The position numbers and the translations under genes were made by a program. This document shows, one piece after another, positions 1-13,804 of a stretch of DNA of 64,000 nucleotides. Numbering within the stretch: position 1 is the first letter of the stretch; each line of letters begins with the position of its first letter. The notes below the pieces were generated by a model. It saw nothing but the letters and a program-made list of their open reading frames with translations, made no database searches and was not told the DNA's origin. The stretch spans positions 18,513,204 to 18,577,203 of the forward strand of contig NC_083655.1 in the NCBI RefSeq assembly GCF_963576545.1. Direction: 5' to 3'. This stretch comes from Limanda limanda. Lineage: Eukaryota; Chordata; Actinopteri; Pleuronectiformes; Pleuronectidae.

Positions 1-857
1 TGAGTACATCAGTTCACACCTAACATTAGAATTTGACTCCACATGTGTCTCCACTGACTTCTGATCACATGTGCAAATACACATGCTCATAATTTCTGTT
101 CGTCAAGACCAAATTATTCTTTAGCCGTTCTGATGATACAGATGTGTCCTTTGTTATGTTGGCATTTGTGGCTGAGATGGAAAGAGAATGAGAGAGGGGA
201 GGAAAGAAGGAGGTGTTGTTTAATTATCAAACTGCAGCTGCAGCTTTTTCCCAACCCCAAAGTGTTTGAACTGTCACAGCCTTGGTCTGCATACTGTCAC
301 ATCTAGTTTAAATCCGAAACCTTCTGGAGACCCCTATCCCTGCAGGACCTCATTTAACTTTCACTGCTTCCTTAATCCCCCCCATAAATCCAAATGTAAT
401 CTTTGTCATCTTCTGCATCTTAGGCAAGCACCATAGGGACATCCTCTGTTGTGCCATGACACCGACTCGTGTGATTTCATCTACTATTTATATATCCATT
501 ACATCTCTTGTTCAGACACTATGTTTTCAGAACAAATACTTTACACCTGGGGTCAGAAAACTTTTCAGATTATCACAAAGGATATTGATTTTGCTAAAAA
601 AAATGAATAATAAGGATGTAAAGTACCCTATAGGGTACTATAAAATGAACCTGATGAAGACTAAGCTGTCATAATCACTTTAGGGGAAAGAAAAGAAAAA
701 ACAATCACATAGATGATGAATATTTTATTGGCATTGTTTTATCTTAAACTGAGCTATTATTGTTTTCATCTTTTGTAACAATTTTGGCCAACATATTGTA
801 TTATTAACTGGTTTTCAATTGTTTTGGATTCATGAAAATCATTTCACCCCTGTCTGT

Positions 858-1085
858 GCCTCGGGACACCCAGAAGGGGTCGCGACCCCTTCGTGAGAAG
901 GACTGCTTTAAACAATACACTGTCATAATATATCCTATGCCTTTTATACATTGTCAGCTACAGGGGGAGAGACCAGGGGGGCACTGGCCCCAGCTGAAAT
1001 CTGATTGGCCTCTGAAGTGCCCCTGTCCTGCTTTTTTAAAGTACACAATTTGCTTGAACAAGGAACCATTTTCTAAATGTATTCA
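858..1085 (+). repeat. Dispersed repeat, copy 1 (CACTGGCCCCAGCTGAAAT family)
   Basis: The core CACTGGCCCCAGCTGAAAT, followed by TGATTGGCC and further on by TTGAACAAGGAAC, recurs in reverse complement near 12295-12420. Over about 120 bases the two copies align with scattered differences and small gaps. This marks an old interspersed repeat, probably a non-autonomous DNA transposon, but I could not find its ends. The left part of the interval includes a short palindromic GGGGTCGCGACCCC stretch. Confidence 0.6.
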
Positions 1086-2984
1086 ATGATGTGTGGCTTC
1101 GCCCAAGAGTTAACAGGAAACAAGTCAGAGCCCCTGATTTACAAAGATCCTAGATCCGCTACTGGCTAGCTTACAATAATCATGCTCATATTCACTTTGC
1201 ATGACTTCACTCACAGTTTGGCCTATGCCTCACTCAGTCTGAACAAGGAAAAAGAAACAAGTCTGCCTTTTTGCAGGGTATTTATGGTCTGGTCGAGTTA
1301 GAGAAACAAACAGCCAGTATCACTCACACAGTGTCCACTTGTCTACACTTTCCACTTCTTCATAACTGCCACTGCCACTTTATAATACTTGTTACTCAAT
1401 CTCCCAATAAACATTTGCAACCTTGATGACGCAGATCAGCGATACATACAAACATAACAACAATGTGTCAAGTAACCCCATTAGCAGCTGCGTCATGCAC
1501 AGTGTTGAGTTGATTTAACCAGCTACAGAGCTCAAGTCGAAGAAGAATAAAACTTTAAACCCACATTATTAAGCCTTAAAACGACTTTCTTTATTGATGA
1601 CATAAAAAATGTAAAGGCAACAATCTCTCTGTATGTTTTTAAGGTGACATTCTGATTTATCCAGAACCTTCTGGTGCTCCCTATTTGAGGCAACCAACTT
1701 GTCAAAAACTGCCATGATCAGCAAATACAGAAAAGAAAGGAGAACCTATTCCAACAGCCTGCTGATTCACACAAGTTGCTCTGTGTTACCAAGAATACAA
1801 GTAGAAGTGGCCTTGCAGAGGGAAATGCCTGCTCGTCCATTATCTAAACTCATTATCTGCTATACGGTTATCAACTTTATCATTGAGGAATTTCATTTAG
1901 CAGAAGCATCCATCAGCCAATCAGAAAAATGGATCACCAAGATATACCTGCGATCAGCCATGTATTGATTGCTATGCAATGTCTGCAGTAGAGGAAGGAA
2001 ATGAAACAGAAATCCAAGGTAAATAACTGACAGAACAAAAAGGTCAAAGTTTAATAATAAAATGCAAGTTTTCATTATCCTGTGATAATATATAGTCCTG
2101 TTTTTTTTTTGTTTTTTTTTAAAATACCGCACTTCACATGACAAAAATTGCTGTTACAGGCTTAAAGTGTCAATTCCACCGTCCAAAGGCCACATTTTTA
2201 CAGTGTCCATGCTAGGTAGAACTTCTTTTTAAGAAGCATTTTTAAATCAAGTGTTTAGTCTTTAGTACAAAAGTAGCAGTAAATATCCATCTCAACTTCC
2301 CTGAGCCCAAAATTACATCTTTTACGGTCCAAAATGTTTACTTTACAGAGAAATCAAACAGCAAAAATACCAAAGTCTCATCCTTTTTCGAAGGGAAACG
2401 GACAAAAGCTTTCCATAAACACCGGCTGCCAGCCAAGACCAAGTCCAGCTGACTATTTTATTATCTTATTTCCTCAAATAGTGACCGGGTATGAGTTTCT
2501 TTCCCATCTTTATTCAACAGCGTGGTCTTTATTTCATGGTCAGATTTTGTAATGTTTTCTCTAAAACCCCGCCCTCTCTCTCAAACAGCCGACTACGGCC
2601 CAAAACCTGTGTGTCACTTACAAGGAAGCAGCGACAATTTCTTTGGTCAACGTCATACCTGGCATTCTATTGGTTGTTTTTTGGGGGGGACAGTGCTCAG
2701 AGGCAGCCAGAGTACGAGGAGAAATATTCAAAACAGGAGCACAGGATGTTTGTGCAGAACCAGAACATCTGTGAACAGACACAGTTCTGAGCAGTAGCAG
2801 AGTTAAGATTTGGGGGAAAGAGTAATAAAATCCAAATTTGAAATTAAAAAAACCTAAGTTATTGCATTAAGGCTTTCGTCTGAGGCAGGGTTGTACCGGA
2901 AAAAAGGCCTCTAGTACAAATTTCCTGTTGATAAGCATAACTGGTTATATTCTAATATGAAGTATTGTTTACCTTCTTGTCTCT

Positions 2985-3008
2985 CACACACACACACAAA
3001 CACACACG
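2985..3008. repeat. Short CA microsatellite
   Basis: An interrupted run of CA dinucleotides. No function is suggested. Confidence 0.8.
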
Positions 3009-5749
3009 CTGAGGAAAAGGCAGAGCAGGATGGCTGTGTTGAACACGCTGAACCAGATTAAGGGAAGATAAGTCAAATGAATTACAACGATGCCTTTTAC
3101 AATGAGGGCAGTGACAAGTAACAGGCCAATTAAATACTTTATCAGACCAACTGTTTAACAAACATGTGGGAAAGCGATGTTTTCAACTGTTCGGTCAGCA
3201 GAATTGTCACAAATCTAGCAAATTCTTGTAACCTATAGCCGCTTGCAGAGGCAGTGCAGCAGGTGAGTCACAGCAGCGGATAACAGGAGGACTGATAGTG
3301 ACTCATGTCTATGTTCTTCTTTCTCTCACTCAGGAACATATTTACATTTCAGATTTAATTCCAGTGACGCATTGCTGACATTTTGGTGACAGTCATGAGA
3401 ATTACTGATGCTGTTCTGGAAACAGTGTTATAGCTGTAATGTCAGATTCTCAAAATCATGTTTTATAAAGAAAACATAATGTAATGGATCCTCCTTTATC
3501 CATTGGATACATTTATTTTCTTTGGATTTGTGTGAAACAAAGAGAATGTTTTATTGTAAATTTTCTAATTCCTAATTCTCCTCCAAATGAAGAGGACATA
3601 TTTCCATACAGGGTTCAATGACCTAATCAAGTAAACATTGTCTATCTTAGGGTATAGAAAAACCATGATTCTGAGCATAAGCCAAAGCGGATTTCTGTAA
3701 TGATGCCAAAACATTAGCTGTGTTTGCGTCTGGAGTCATGTTACAAATACTCAGGAGATTAAAATGTTTTCTGATGAAAGATCACACGATGTGTTGTCAC
3801 TGAGGGAAAAACAAAACACAGGACCTTTGCGGTCGGGGGGGGACCCAACTCCCTGGAATAGTTCTCCTGAGGAGCTCAAATTAGAAACTCCACTGGCGGC
3901 TTTTGAATCATCTCTCAAAACTCACTATGATAGAATTGTTCTTCATCACTTATCACCCTTAGTTGAAAAGTGTTGTGCGATCACACTTGTCTCCGGTTTA
4001 AAATGATGCTGTGTTTATTGTCAGGACGAACAGCACACATACACAATCAAAAGTTAACACACACCTCTTTCTTGGCTTAATCGGACTTAGACTGAAACTC
4101 AATCTATGCATTAAAACTGAGCAGACCTGTGCCAACCTGTCCTTGTATATTAGAAGAGGAAATCATGTGGAAGACATTGTTGTGGCCCTCCAGCTCTGTG
4201 TTAGCCATATACCAGTTACACTCACTTTCCTCTCACGGGATGAGGTAGTGGTTCAAAATACATTACCTCTGATTTGGTTTTATTATACCCATGCTGCATG
4301 CATGCAAGCAGCGTCTGAATCACTTCCTTTGTCCTGAAATCCACAATCTCGAGCCATGAAAGATAAAAATCAAGGCACATGCACGGATTTCGAAGTAAAC
4401 AGAAGCATTCAATTATCATAATCTTTATTTCATTTAACGTTGTCAAAGTAAAAGAAACTCAACACATTGGAACTAATCTGTCCTTAATAGATTATATTTA
4501 GGGCCAGAAACTAACTTGTTATTTCATAATGACCCTGGGGCAGTTGGAAATTTCTCTGTTGGATTTAACATAACAGACCGACACATGATGTCAATAGCAG
4601 CACAACTACGTTCCCCCGGGTCATCTGTGTACTTTTTCCATCCGTATTTTTCAGTTTTATAAGGACTCAAAATCTCAGATTTATATGAAATAGCCTGTGT
4701 CCAAGAAAACATAAACTCAGTCACAAGCTGCGAGCTGCATCTGTCTCAAGCTAAATATCTTCCAACCTAAACTCAACGTGACAATCCGGTACACCACAAC
4801 ATATTACATGTAAAAAAAAGGAAGCCACAGCCAACAACGGATTTTTGCAGCTCAGCAGAGTTGAACAAAAACACTTCATGCTCTAACGATCACTGATCAA
4901 TACACACAACAGATTTGTCCGTGCACACAGTGAGCCATCATCGGCACACACAATTTGGTATGCTTGCCTGGCCAGCGTGCCAGGCGATACCCTGGCCCCT
5001 TCCGAGCCTCAGACCTGTTGCTATAGAAGCATCTTGTTTGTGAGCAACTGGTTCGAACAAGTGAAGGCTGCACACAAACTGTGGCTCAGAGTCATGCAAA
5101 GTGTGAGGGTCACAATCATAATTCAGTGGATTTTAAGAGAATCTAATTCAATTACCCTATTTCCCTTTGAAAAGGTGGCTTTGCTTTTCTGCAGGATCAT
5201 TATTTGAACCCTACAGTGAGTTTAAATTACAGGATATTCACCAACAAGATTTTTCCAACCCTACTTCAGGTTGATTTTCTTACCATTGACTCTGTTTTAC
5301 AGTATTTTCAATTGACTGATCTCAATTATTTGAAAGGGTGCAAGTGTGGAAACCCTAAATCCATTCTGATAAAAAACAAACACAGAATGGGATCTAGATC
5401 TACTGTTGTGATAGAATGAGTAAACTGTTATTCTTAAAATTCAGAGGAGGGGGGAAGCACAGGAAGTTCAATAGAAGTGACATGAAGTCCCATTTTGCCA
5501 GGTTACATTTGGATTAGCGTCCATTTGTATTGATATAAACTGTTTTTAGCTTGGAGAGCATTTGTTTGTAATTCTTGAAATGAAAGGCAAACTACCACTG
5601 TTCTCAAGTGACTGTGTGGTGACTCCTGCTTCACCAACAGGTGTTGGTGTGGCTTCTCTGAGTCTCTATGGAGCTTTATTAAAATGTCAGCAGAGGCACA
5701 AGTGCAGCCGAAGTCAAATTCGACGTCTAATCCTCGGATAGACCGAGGA

Positions 5750-6149
5750 GATAAGAAGTGGGACGCGGCCGGGGCGTCTTACCGTACTTGTTGGGCTCCC
5801 GGTTGTACTCCAGGATCGGCACCACGGTGTTGGGGTCCTGCGGCTCGAACACGGAGTCCTCCCCCTCCTCTATCTCCTCCGCTGCCGCCGCCCCCCCACC
5901 ACCGGCGCTGCCCCCGGTGTCCGGTGCCGGGTCAGAGACAACCGCGTCCGAGGGCTCCCTGTCCCCGGAGACCCCGGCACCGCCTCCGTCCACCGGGACC
6001 ACCACAAACCTCTCCCCCATGGCCCCTCGGGTGTTTGCCCGTGTGTTGACGCACTCTCGGCGGAGGGATCGAGCCGCAGACACCGGCTCACCTCTGCAGC
6101 TGCGGGACTCGGACTCACGCGGTTTATCAGAGGACTGATTACAGTACAC
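5750..6149 (-). promoter_or_regulatory. CpG island at the 5' end of a minus-strand gene
   Basis: This block is sharply GC- and CpG-rich against AT-rich surroundings. It contains the start codon and first coding exon of the gene on the minus strand, so it is probably a CpG-island promoter reaching slightly to the right of 6149. No TATA box stands out upstream of the start on the minus strand. GC content is judged by eye. Confidence 0.6.
5783..6020 (-). CDS. First coding exon of an unidentified gene (79 N-terminal residues)
   Basis: The ATG at 6020 has a strong context (GCCATGG). It opens an acidic, Gly/Ala-rich, probably disordered N-terminus starting MGERFVVVPVDGG and ending near NREPNKY. 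The frame runs into a good splice donor (G|GTAAGACG, exon end 5783, phase 1), and what follows on the minus strand reads as intron. An in-frame upstream ATG at 6149 exists but has weaker context. The VVPVDG start faintly recalls the N-termini of SLC12 potassium-chloride cotransporters, but the rest does not match what I know of them, so I name no gene. There is no signal peptide or membrane segment in this exon. No further exon was recognised to the left, so intron 1 is long or the remainder lies outside the window. Confidence 0.6.
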
Positions 6150-9100
6150 ATGTTCCCGCCCCCTGCCCCTCGCTCATTGGTCGGAAGGGTCAAGGAGCGC
6201 TGCCAGTCGCACCCGGAAGCCAATGAGCGCGGTTGACATTTGTTAATTGTGGACTGTGGGAGTTCCTAAAAATTAAATCAACTCACCCACACCCACTTTA
6301 TAATGATGTTGTTCATGGCAACTCAAGTTCATATAGTATAACAACTTAATTTAGTTACATAACCCCAATTTATTTTCCATTTTTTTAAACCTTATTTAAG
6401 AATATATACATTGCAATAATGTGTATTTGTTTTTTTCTGTTATTTAAGCGGAATTGGGCCAAGAAAACAAACAATGCAGCTCCTTATAACATGTAAGACT
6501 GTATCAGTGGAGCACATGTCCCAGCATGTCACACTAAACTCATTACACGCTTCTTTAATTGTCTCAAAAAGATGTGGTAATTTACACCCAGTCTCCACAT
6601 CCCCCACTATCAATAGCCCATCTGCCACGGACACTTAATAAATCCGTCTAATTTTAAAAAGCAATGATGGTTTAATGATTTGCCAACGCCCCGCCACAAT
6701 AACTTTGGTATGTTACAAGCTCAGAATAAATGGTTCGTTGATCACCTCTAATTTTTCCAGGCGAATGTGGCAGATTTAAAATCTCCCTGCGAATTGGCAT
6801 CAAACGGATCAAATTTGTACAGGAAATCCAAGATGGAGAACGCCAACCCAACTTAATGAATTCTTCTTCAGGCAAAGAGGATCTGTTTGCAAAATCAAGG
6901 GGGGTTCATACACACTTCACTCTGACAGCCGTAGTAAGAGGTTTGCACTTAAAACTCATTCAAACAGATTATAGAAGAAGCAGTCTTGTTAAAAAGAAAG
7001 AAAATACACAACAGTTTACTACACTGACCAATTGGAAAGCACATAAACAAAATAATTTACGAAGAATGTAAAATCTCCAGTGAATCTGAGCTATGTAGGT
7101 CAGACTGCAGACCTTTCGTTTCTGTGAAATGCCCATTGCAATAGTATCATTGTAAATACAGACATGGTTTAGCATGTTAGCTTTTTGGGCAAAACTGAAA
7201 TCCACACAAAATGTAACTTACTTGATGTGATTTTTCAATAAATTAATACTGTTCAAGTGAAAAGACACTAGACGTATATATCATGTTCATAATACTCATA
7301 AAGCTTGGAGACAGGACCCTCATTACTGTCATGGGCAGAGGAGTGGAAAAGATGGCACAGGTCCACCAGAGTCAGTATGATTGTATCATGGATGGATTAC
7401 TGAAGGGCATTTTCCAAGGTACAGTCCAAGGGCTCTTTACTGTAGCTTTGAAAAACATGATTGTTTACATATCTTGGTGGAAAATCAATCAAACAACCTC
7501 AGAGACTAACCAAACAACCACATGGACAAACCACAAAAAGATACACAATGAACACAAAGAGACACTCAACAACTACAAAATACACGGACCAGTTTTAAAT
7601 AGCCATTTATCATAGTGAATAAAAAAGTAACTATTTTTATTTACTGCTAAAGGCATGGATTTGAGTCTTCACACTTTCACCATTTCTCCACTTCTTTAAT
7701 ACTTAGACTTACTTATTCTGCCCGAAAATTGTTCCTAGACCCAAACCTGATTGCTGCGTATCTCAGCTTGTACATATAAATGTCAAATAGTCAATAAATG
7801 CCATTTACTTTTTAGCCATGAAAGATTCCTTGCTACAGAATATATTGGATGAACTTCAGGAGACCACTCAGACAGTAATTACTTGAAGGGTGTTATGTGG
7901 ACATCTAAAATAGACAGCTGGCGGGACACTTGGGTGGCCGAGGGGTGGGAGGTTAAGTGGGGGGACGGAGTGGTGCAGTTGGGGGTGGGTCATTTTATTT
8001 TACATATGTAGGTTTTGTAAGTCAGTTCACTTAGTATGTTTACGTGATGAACATAAATAAAGCAGCCAACAACTATTTTCTTTGAGGATGCATTGGATTA
8101 ATGGTGTACTGAGCAGAGAATGGAGTAACACTCCCTCCGTGTGTGTTTTGAACAACTGTAAATAAAAATGGACGACATGTCTCGATCCCCACCTGGTAGC
8201 TGGCTGCAGTGCAGGTCATAAAACCTGCTTTCTCCATGTTAGCTGATGGAACATGGACACAACTTAAAAAAATCACAGTACACATCAGATTCTCTAACTG
8301 ATGGTAGTTCTTATCACATTGATGTTTGTTCGAGTGCATTTTTCAAGTTTGGTTAGTCTGGTCTTCATTTGTTATTTGATGCAATAAAGAAGTAGTGAAA
8401 CATCATGATTGAGAGCTGAGACTGACTTGCATGTATTGGTGGGACCTTGATGGTGCAGCTCCATCTCCTGTTAGCTACTGCAGACTCCCCATAGTGGCAG
8501 TGAATATAGTACAACCTATGAAATGGCAGTGAGGGAAATGGTTTAATGGCAAAACATACGGTGTATGTTGCAAATAGTCTATGCACTTAGTTTTTGGTAG
8601 AATCTATGTTGCTTCTTTGTGTACATATTCTACCCTTTTTCAGTCTGACTGGATGAACCCGTAAAGGGTGCACACAGCACAAGCAGGGTGTGAGCCTAAA
8701 ATACAGGGCTGATGAAGGAACTTGTAATCCTCCATGTCCATGGTGTTTTTATTCATCTGCAGCTAAACCCCGGTACAGAATGAATTGCAGCCTGGACAGA
8801 ATCATACACAGATTACAGTTTTTAAGCTGGGTGGGAACAGATGTGGCCTCTACAGCACAACACACAGCTGCAAGTGTTGAGAGCGACAAATGTCAGCCTT
8901 CATCTTTCGCCCGGCCTGATCTCGGCTTTTACTAGAATGAATAAAGGACATGCATTTCTTTAATCAGCAGTGAAATATGATGTGATTGTTCTGTTGTCGT
9001 AATTGACATTGATGTGATGTAAGGCTTTTGAAAAGCACTGCGATGTGTAATTTGATGTGCAATTTCTGAGAAAAATTTTATTGAGAAAATTACTTTGAAG

Positions 9101-12100
9101 ACCAGAGAAGGATACTCATTTCTGCAAAGGAAAATAAACAAATGTAAAAAAAAATGTTAATACTTATTGTAAGACAATATGATGACATAATTAACTAAGT
9201 ATGTCTGAATTTGTGATTAAGGTTGACTATCTACTATAAAATTGACTGTGAAAATCAAAACCCTCGTGATTATTTTTATATTCATTTACTTTTTTTGTTT
9301 CTTCCTGTCAGAAATTGGCTATAGCTAGAGGTCATTATTGTTTCATAAAACAATAAAATAAATTAATGACAACATCCATAAGACATGAAAAGAACACAAA
9401 CACTGTATTCACAAGATTTTGGTTTAAAATAATTTTAATTCGGTTATTGTTAGTGTGGATGGATCTGTGTCATAACGCTTCTCCCACACAGAGTGCCAGA
9501 AAAGATCAGGTTTGTGCTGCTTAATATTATTCACATGATTAGTCCTGACTCATGAGAAAAATGGATAATCGTTGTACAGACAGCCTCCTCACATCCTGCG
9601 CTGTATATATGTATATATCGTCCTCAGGGAGGGAGCTGAACAAACCGGCTGCTGAGGTGGAAGATGTTGTCAGGGTGCCCTACTTTCTGTTTCCATTGAC
9701 AAGGGGGAAGAGTCTAAATTGTTACACAGTTGACTGAGTAGACCTACTGAATGAGAATGCACTCAAGCATTTAAAAGAATCAATAAATTACCATCTTTGC
9801 TGTTCTATCAAGTTATTTTTATTTTAATACCCCTATCACATAAGTTTATTTACTTTAAGAAGCTTCTCTCAGCATTGCTCCTCACAGCTAAGACAAGTAT
9901 CCGACACATACTGTCAACCTGCTCATATTGATGTCACCAGTTACTCCACCTTTTTCCTTCATATGTCCCACTCTAGTGGGTGAGCAGTTAAAGTGAGTTC
10001 TCCCCAAAAAGTTTGCTCCAGTGTTGTCATTGACCATTAAGCAGCCACTCACTGGGCCCCTGAAGACTGCTTCAGCTGTGTTAGTGAAATGATTGGAGCC
10101 AGAGATCCATATCTGGGGTGTGGGTCAGCACTAAGACATGAAAGCAAGCTTTTATTCTGAAATGGCTACCCTACCGCTGTGCCATTGTAACCCCCCCTCA
10201 GAGGGGAACATGATGCAAGCATGTGCAGAGACGCTGTGAGGCCCAGCTGCCACACCCACATGTGCCAGGAGCCTCGATACCCAAGACTTAAACAACTTCA
10301 GCTTAGAACATGTCATTCAACGTTTTAAGAAATAAGTAAAAATGTATCAACAAAAAACAAGAATTTAAATAAAAACCTCAATTTAATTAAAATAGAAATA
10401 AGAATAAAATAGAAATAAAAACTGAAATTAGATGATGAGGGAAAATGATCTGCCTTCATACAAAAGAGTGCAAGATTAAAAAAATCACAGCATGATCTTT
10501 ATTTTTGTGTGTCAGGTAAAATGTTTGATTTTGTGTTTAAGGTAACCTAACCTACTACTACCATTTTCTCACTTCACGCATTCATACTATAAGATAATCA
10601 TAAATAAACCAATATTTAGATCAACCAATTTAGATTGGTGTTTTACATATTTATATAATAAATAGCCTTTTCTGAATAGAACTGTTCAATCTGGATGAAT
10701 TAATTAGATCATTGGAATAAAGCTTATTTCTCTTGGGTCTAACTTAAAATTGTTATATACAGATGTTTTGATTTCCTTTTTAATGCAATGTATGTAAATA
10801 CATATAAAACATGTAAAGCTCTAACTTTCCCTGTGTTGTATAATAGAACATTATGTGTGTCGGATGATCACAGCTATGATCATGCATCAAAGGTTTGGTG
10901 GAGAAGTAAAACGCTGGCCACAGAGGAGGACAGACTGATACTGAGAGGTTGTGGTTATGGAGGCGGTGGGAGACATTTACCGGGACTTGTTTTTGCCTGC
11001 ATGCAGATGGCACACTATGTATAACAAGATCCCATGGGCTGTACTATTCAGTAGGGACAGCTGTGTGTGCATGTGTGTGCATGTGTGTGCATGTTCATCA
11101 CAGCTGGGTGAGTGTGAAATCAGTGACAGCCAACCAAGCATAAAATATAAGATATTAACCCTGATTCAAGTAAAATCACAAAACAGACAATCTTGATTCA
11201 TCAGCAATTTTTTTTTAACTTTTCTTCTGCTCTAGTTTCTCTCAATGCATTCCTTGGAATTTATTTTGACAGCCTTATATACAAACTTATATATGATAAC
11301 TGATTGATTTGATGGATTAATTATTGGGCCAGTCATAATTCTTTTGCTGGGACATTTTCTCCTTGTTTCAGCATATTCAGCATCATATGTGTTGAGAGAA
11401 TTTCTTAATATTATTATTACACTGTTACCAAAGTTGGGCATATACAAGAATAGGTACCATTGTCGCAACTGGTATATTTGTCAATTTTCACCAATCACTT
11501 CCACATAGGCTCAAAATCTAGGCTTTGAGAAGGTTTGACAACTACAGCACTTCCATTGTCTTTGTATATTACTGGATTAAGATACATTCACAGAATATTA
11601 CCTCACTCACCACATGTCATAGTGAGGTATATCACTTTTTAATTACCCTGCTCTGACAAATTATGTCCACTAGATGTCTCTGGAGACCACAACCTTGTCA
11701 TATCACTGACATTATGACAGCGCCCCCACCAGTAGAGAAAACAACAGGCTCATCTTCTGTGCTGTCTGTCTGCAACAAAATCCATCTCTATTGTATATGT
11801 ATGCATATATATGATCAGGTAGAATCAGAAAAAAACTCCAAATCAGCTAATAGAGGATGTCATCAGCAGATTAGTCACTGGGCATGTGTGAAGATTTTAG
11901 TCGAGGTCATTAAAAGTCAAAGGTCATCGACAGAGGGATGGATGTATACAGGTGTTTACCTTTAGGGCCTTTCATCACTTTATAATCCAAGGAGCACAAT
12001 TAGTCCCGGATCTTATTGCAGCAACTCAATTCAGTGTCTTTTGGCACACTGGCTTGACTTCTCATAGAAAGATAGCCTTCACATATTTCTAATGATGGGC

Positions 12101-12294
12101 CGTACATCCCTCAGCAGCTGCTTTGAGATGTCTGATACCCCTTACCCAAACAAACACAGTCTTGTCTCGTGCCTTACAGTTACGTCATGGGACGAACAAG
12201 GGGCAATAAAGTTGCTACAATTTTCAAAGAGGGGCCAAATATATCTCCCCATCCATGCACAATTCATGATTCACGATTCATATTCATTGAATAT

Positions 12295-12420
12295 ATATGG
12301 AAAATGGTGTTCCTTGTTCAAACACATTATGAACTTCATAACAAAGTGTCAAATGGGGCAGGTCAGGGGCCAATCAAATTTCAGCTGGGGCCAGTGCCCG
12401 ACCCTGGATCCACCCCTGCT
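12295..12420 (-). repeat. Dispersed repeat, copy 2 (CACTGGCCCCAGCTGAAAT family)
   Basis: In reverse complement this segment reads CACTGGCCCCAGCTGAAAT then TTGATTGGCC, matching the copy near 858-1085, with a shared downstream TTGAACAAGGAAC and TATTCAATGA. The two copies are in opposite orientation about 11 kb apart. Confidence 0.6.
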
Positions 12421-13429
12421 CTAAACAATACTTCTTACCAAACCAGGAGATTCCAGGAGACCAGCAGGTATACAGAGACTGAGCCGTTACCAAGGAGTGG
12501 CTGAGAGCGTTGCCACAACTACCCCCAGTGACCCAGGAGGAGGATTGGCTGAGGTCTAGTGGGATAGAAGGCAGATTAAAGAAGGCAGGGTCATATGTAC
12601 AAAGAGCTGTTTAACAATCATCCTAAAGGCTCCTACAAATAACAACTTCCTTTAGACTATCCTGTTGAATTTTGGAACATTTCGGTCAGTTTAGATAATT
12701 CAGAATTGAATGAGTGAGCTTACATATTGTTGCTACATGTTTCTGATCTGAAACCAAAAGGTAGAAGAAACAGGTTGCTCCTACCTCTTGCACTCCCTGA
12801 CACACACATAATCCTCTTGCTCCAAGTGAGTCACTCAACTGTGGACATCTGTCAAGGTGAGTGACCCCAGGACAAACTGTTTTAATGCTCTGCAAAGGGA
12901 ACAGCTAACATGTTTGTGCAGTAATGCATCTTGACTTGTCATGACAGCAGGGGACCTTTCTTACCTTTTCTTACTTTATCCAGTAAACAAGTTATAGTGT
13001 GAGGAAATTCTAACAGAGTTTCCTTACTTCAGTTGCTTTCTGAAGAAAAACTCCTATAATGAAACTCAGAAAACAGATGACGGGCACCCATATGCAAGCC
13101 TGGATCGCATCAAGCCACTCAGCACTGCTTGGACAGTTGACCAGTCCTACATTTAAACATAAGACATGATATTTCTGGCCTCTGGGCTTATAAATCAGAC
13201 CCTTCAGGATAGGTTCACAGAAAGGTTTACTGTAGGCTATGATCCCCATGCTAACAGCTAAAAGAGGAAACTGGAAGTGGATCTAAACAAACATTTACTG
13301 AGCAACGATGGGAGGGGTTGGGGTTTGAAATTATGCAAATCACTGTTTTCTTGTTGACATCTCGTTCTCCCCCCTCCTCATGTCCCCACCCTTTCCTATC
13401 CGCACCAGCCTGGACTGATGCAGACACAT

Positions 13430-13437
13430 GCTGCGAC
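13430..13437. repeat. Target site duplication (left) of the split hAT-type element
   Basis: GCTGCGAC immediately precedes the terminal CAGTGTTGGG. The same eight bases follow the other terminus at 22174-22181. A perfect 8-bp duplication is the hallmark of hAT-type integration. Confidence 0.9.
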
Positions 13438-13738
13438 CAGTGTTGGGAAGGATACTTTCAAAACGTATTCCGTTACAGAATACAGAATACATGCACAAAA
13501 ATGTAATCTGTAACGTATTCCATTACATTAACTAATCTGAGTAACGTATTCTGAATACTTGGAATACTTCCGGTTTGTATTGCATTTTTTAAGTGTATGA
13601 TTGCGGCGTTGTTATAGTCAGTGGAGCAGCAGCAGTTTAAACTCTCTCTCCACCGATGCTGCGGGCCCGCTGGATGTCCGGCTCCCATCCACTCCCACCT
13701 CTGTGCGGGTCTCACCGGAGGCTGAACCCCCCCCTGCG

Positions 13739-13746
13739 CCAAGGCT
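13739..13746. repeat. Target site duplication (left) of the palindromic element
   Basis: CCAAGGCT precedes the left end of the palindrome; ACAAGGCT follows the right end at 21528-21535. The uninserted site is visible in the sister element (GCGCCAAGGCTGCC near 45170). The duplication is therefore 7 bp perfect, or 8 bp with one substitution. Confidence 0.8.
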
Positions 13747-13804
13747 ATGGCAAGCCGATTGAGCATTTATTCAAAATCCTTGATATCAAATTTCAGTCCC
13801 CTCC

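Larger units (their letters stand above)
1..5726. other. Non-coding stretch, probably mostly intron 1 of the minus-strand gene at 6020-5783
   Basis: I see no convincing exon on either strand; the open frames are short, lack splice context and resemble no family I know. The stretch is AT-rich, with a short CA repeat near 2985-3008 and a dispersed repeat near 858-1085. Because the coding exon at 6020-5783 ends in a clean splice donor pointing left, this DNA is most simply the first intron of that gene. That placement is inference, as no downstream exon was recognised. Confidence 0.5.
6224..13437. other. Long intergenic stretch without a recognised gene
   Basis: About 7.2 kb of AT-rich DNA. Open frames on both strands are short, with no recognisable domain, no consistent codon pattern and no splice-linked neighbours. 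It holds the second copy of a dispersed repeat (near 12295-12420) and a short TGTGTGCA repeat near 11061-11093. A distal enhancer or lncRNA cannot be excluded from sequence alone. Confidence 0.6.
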
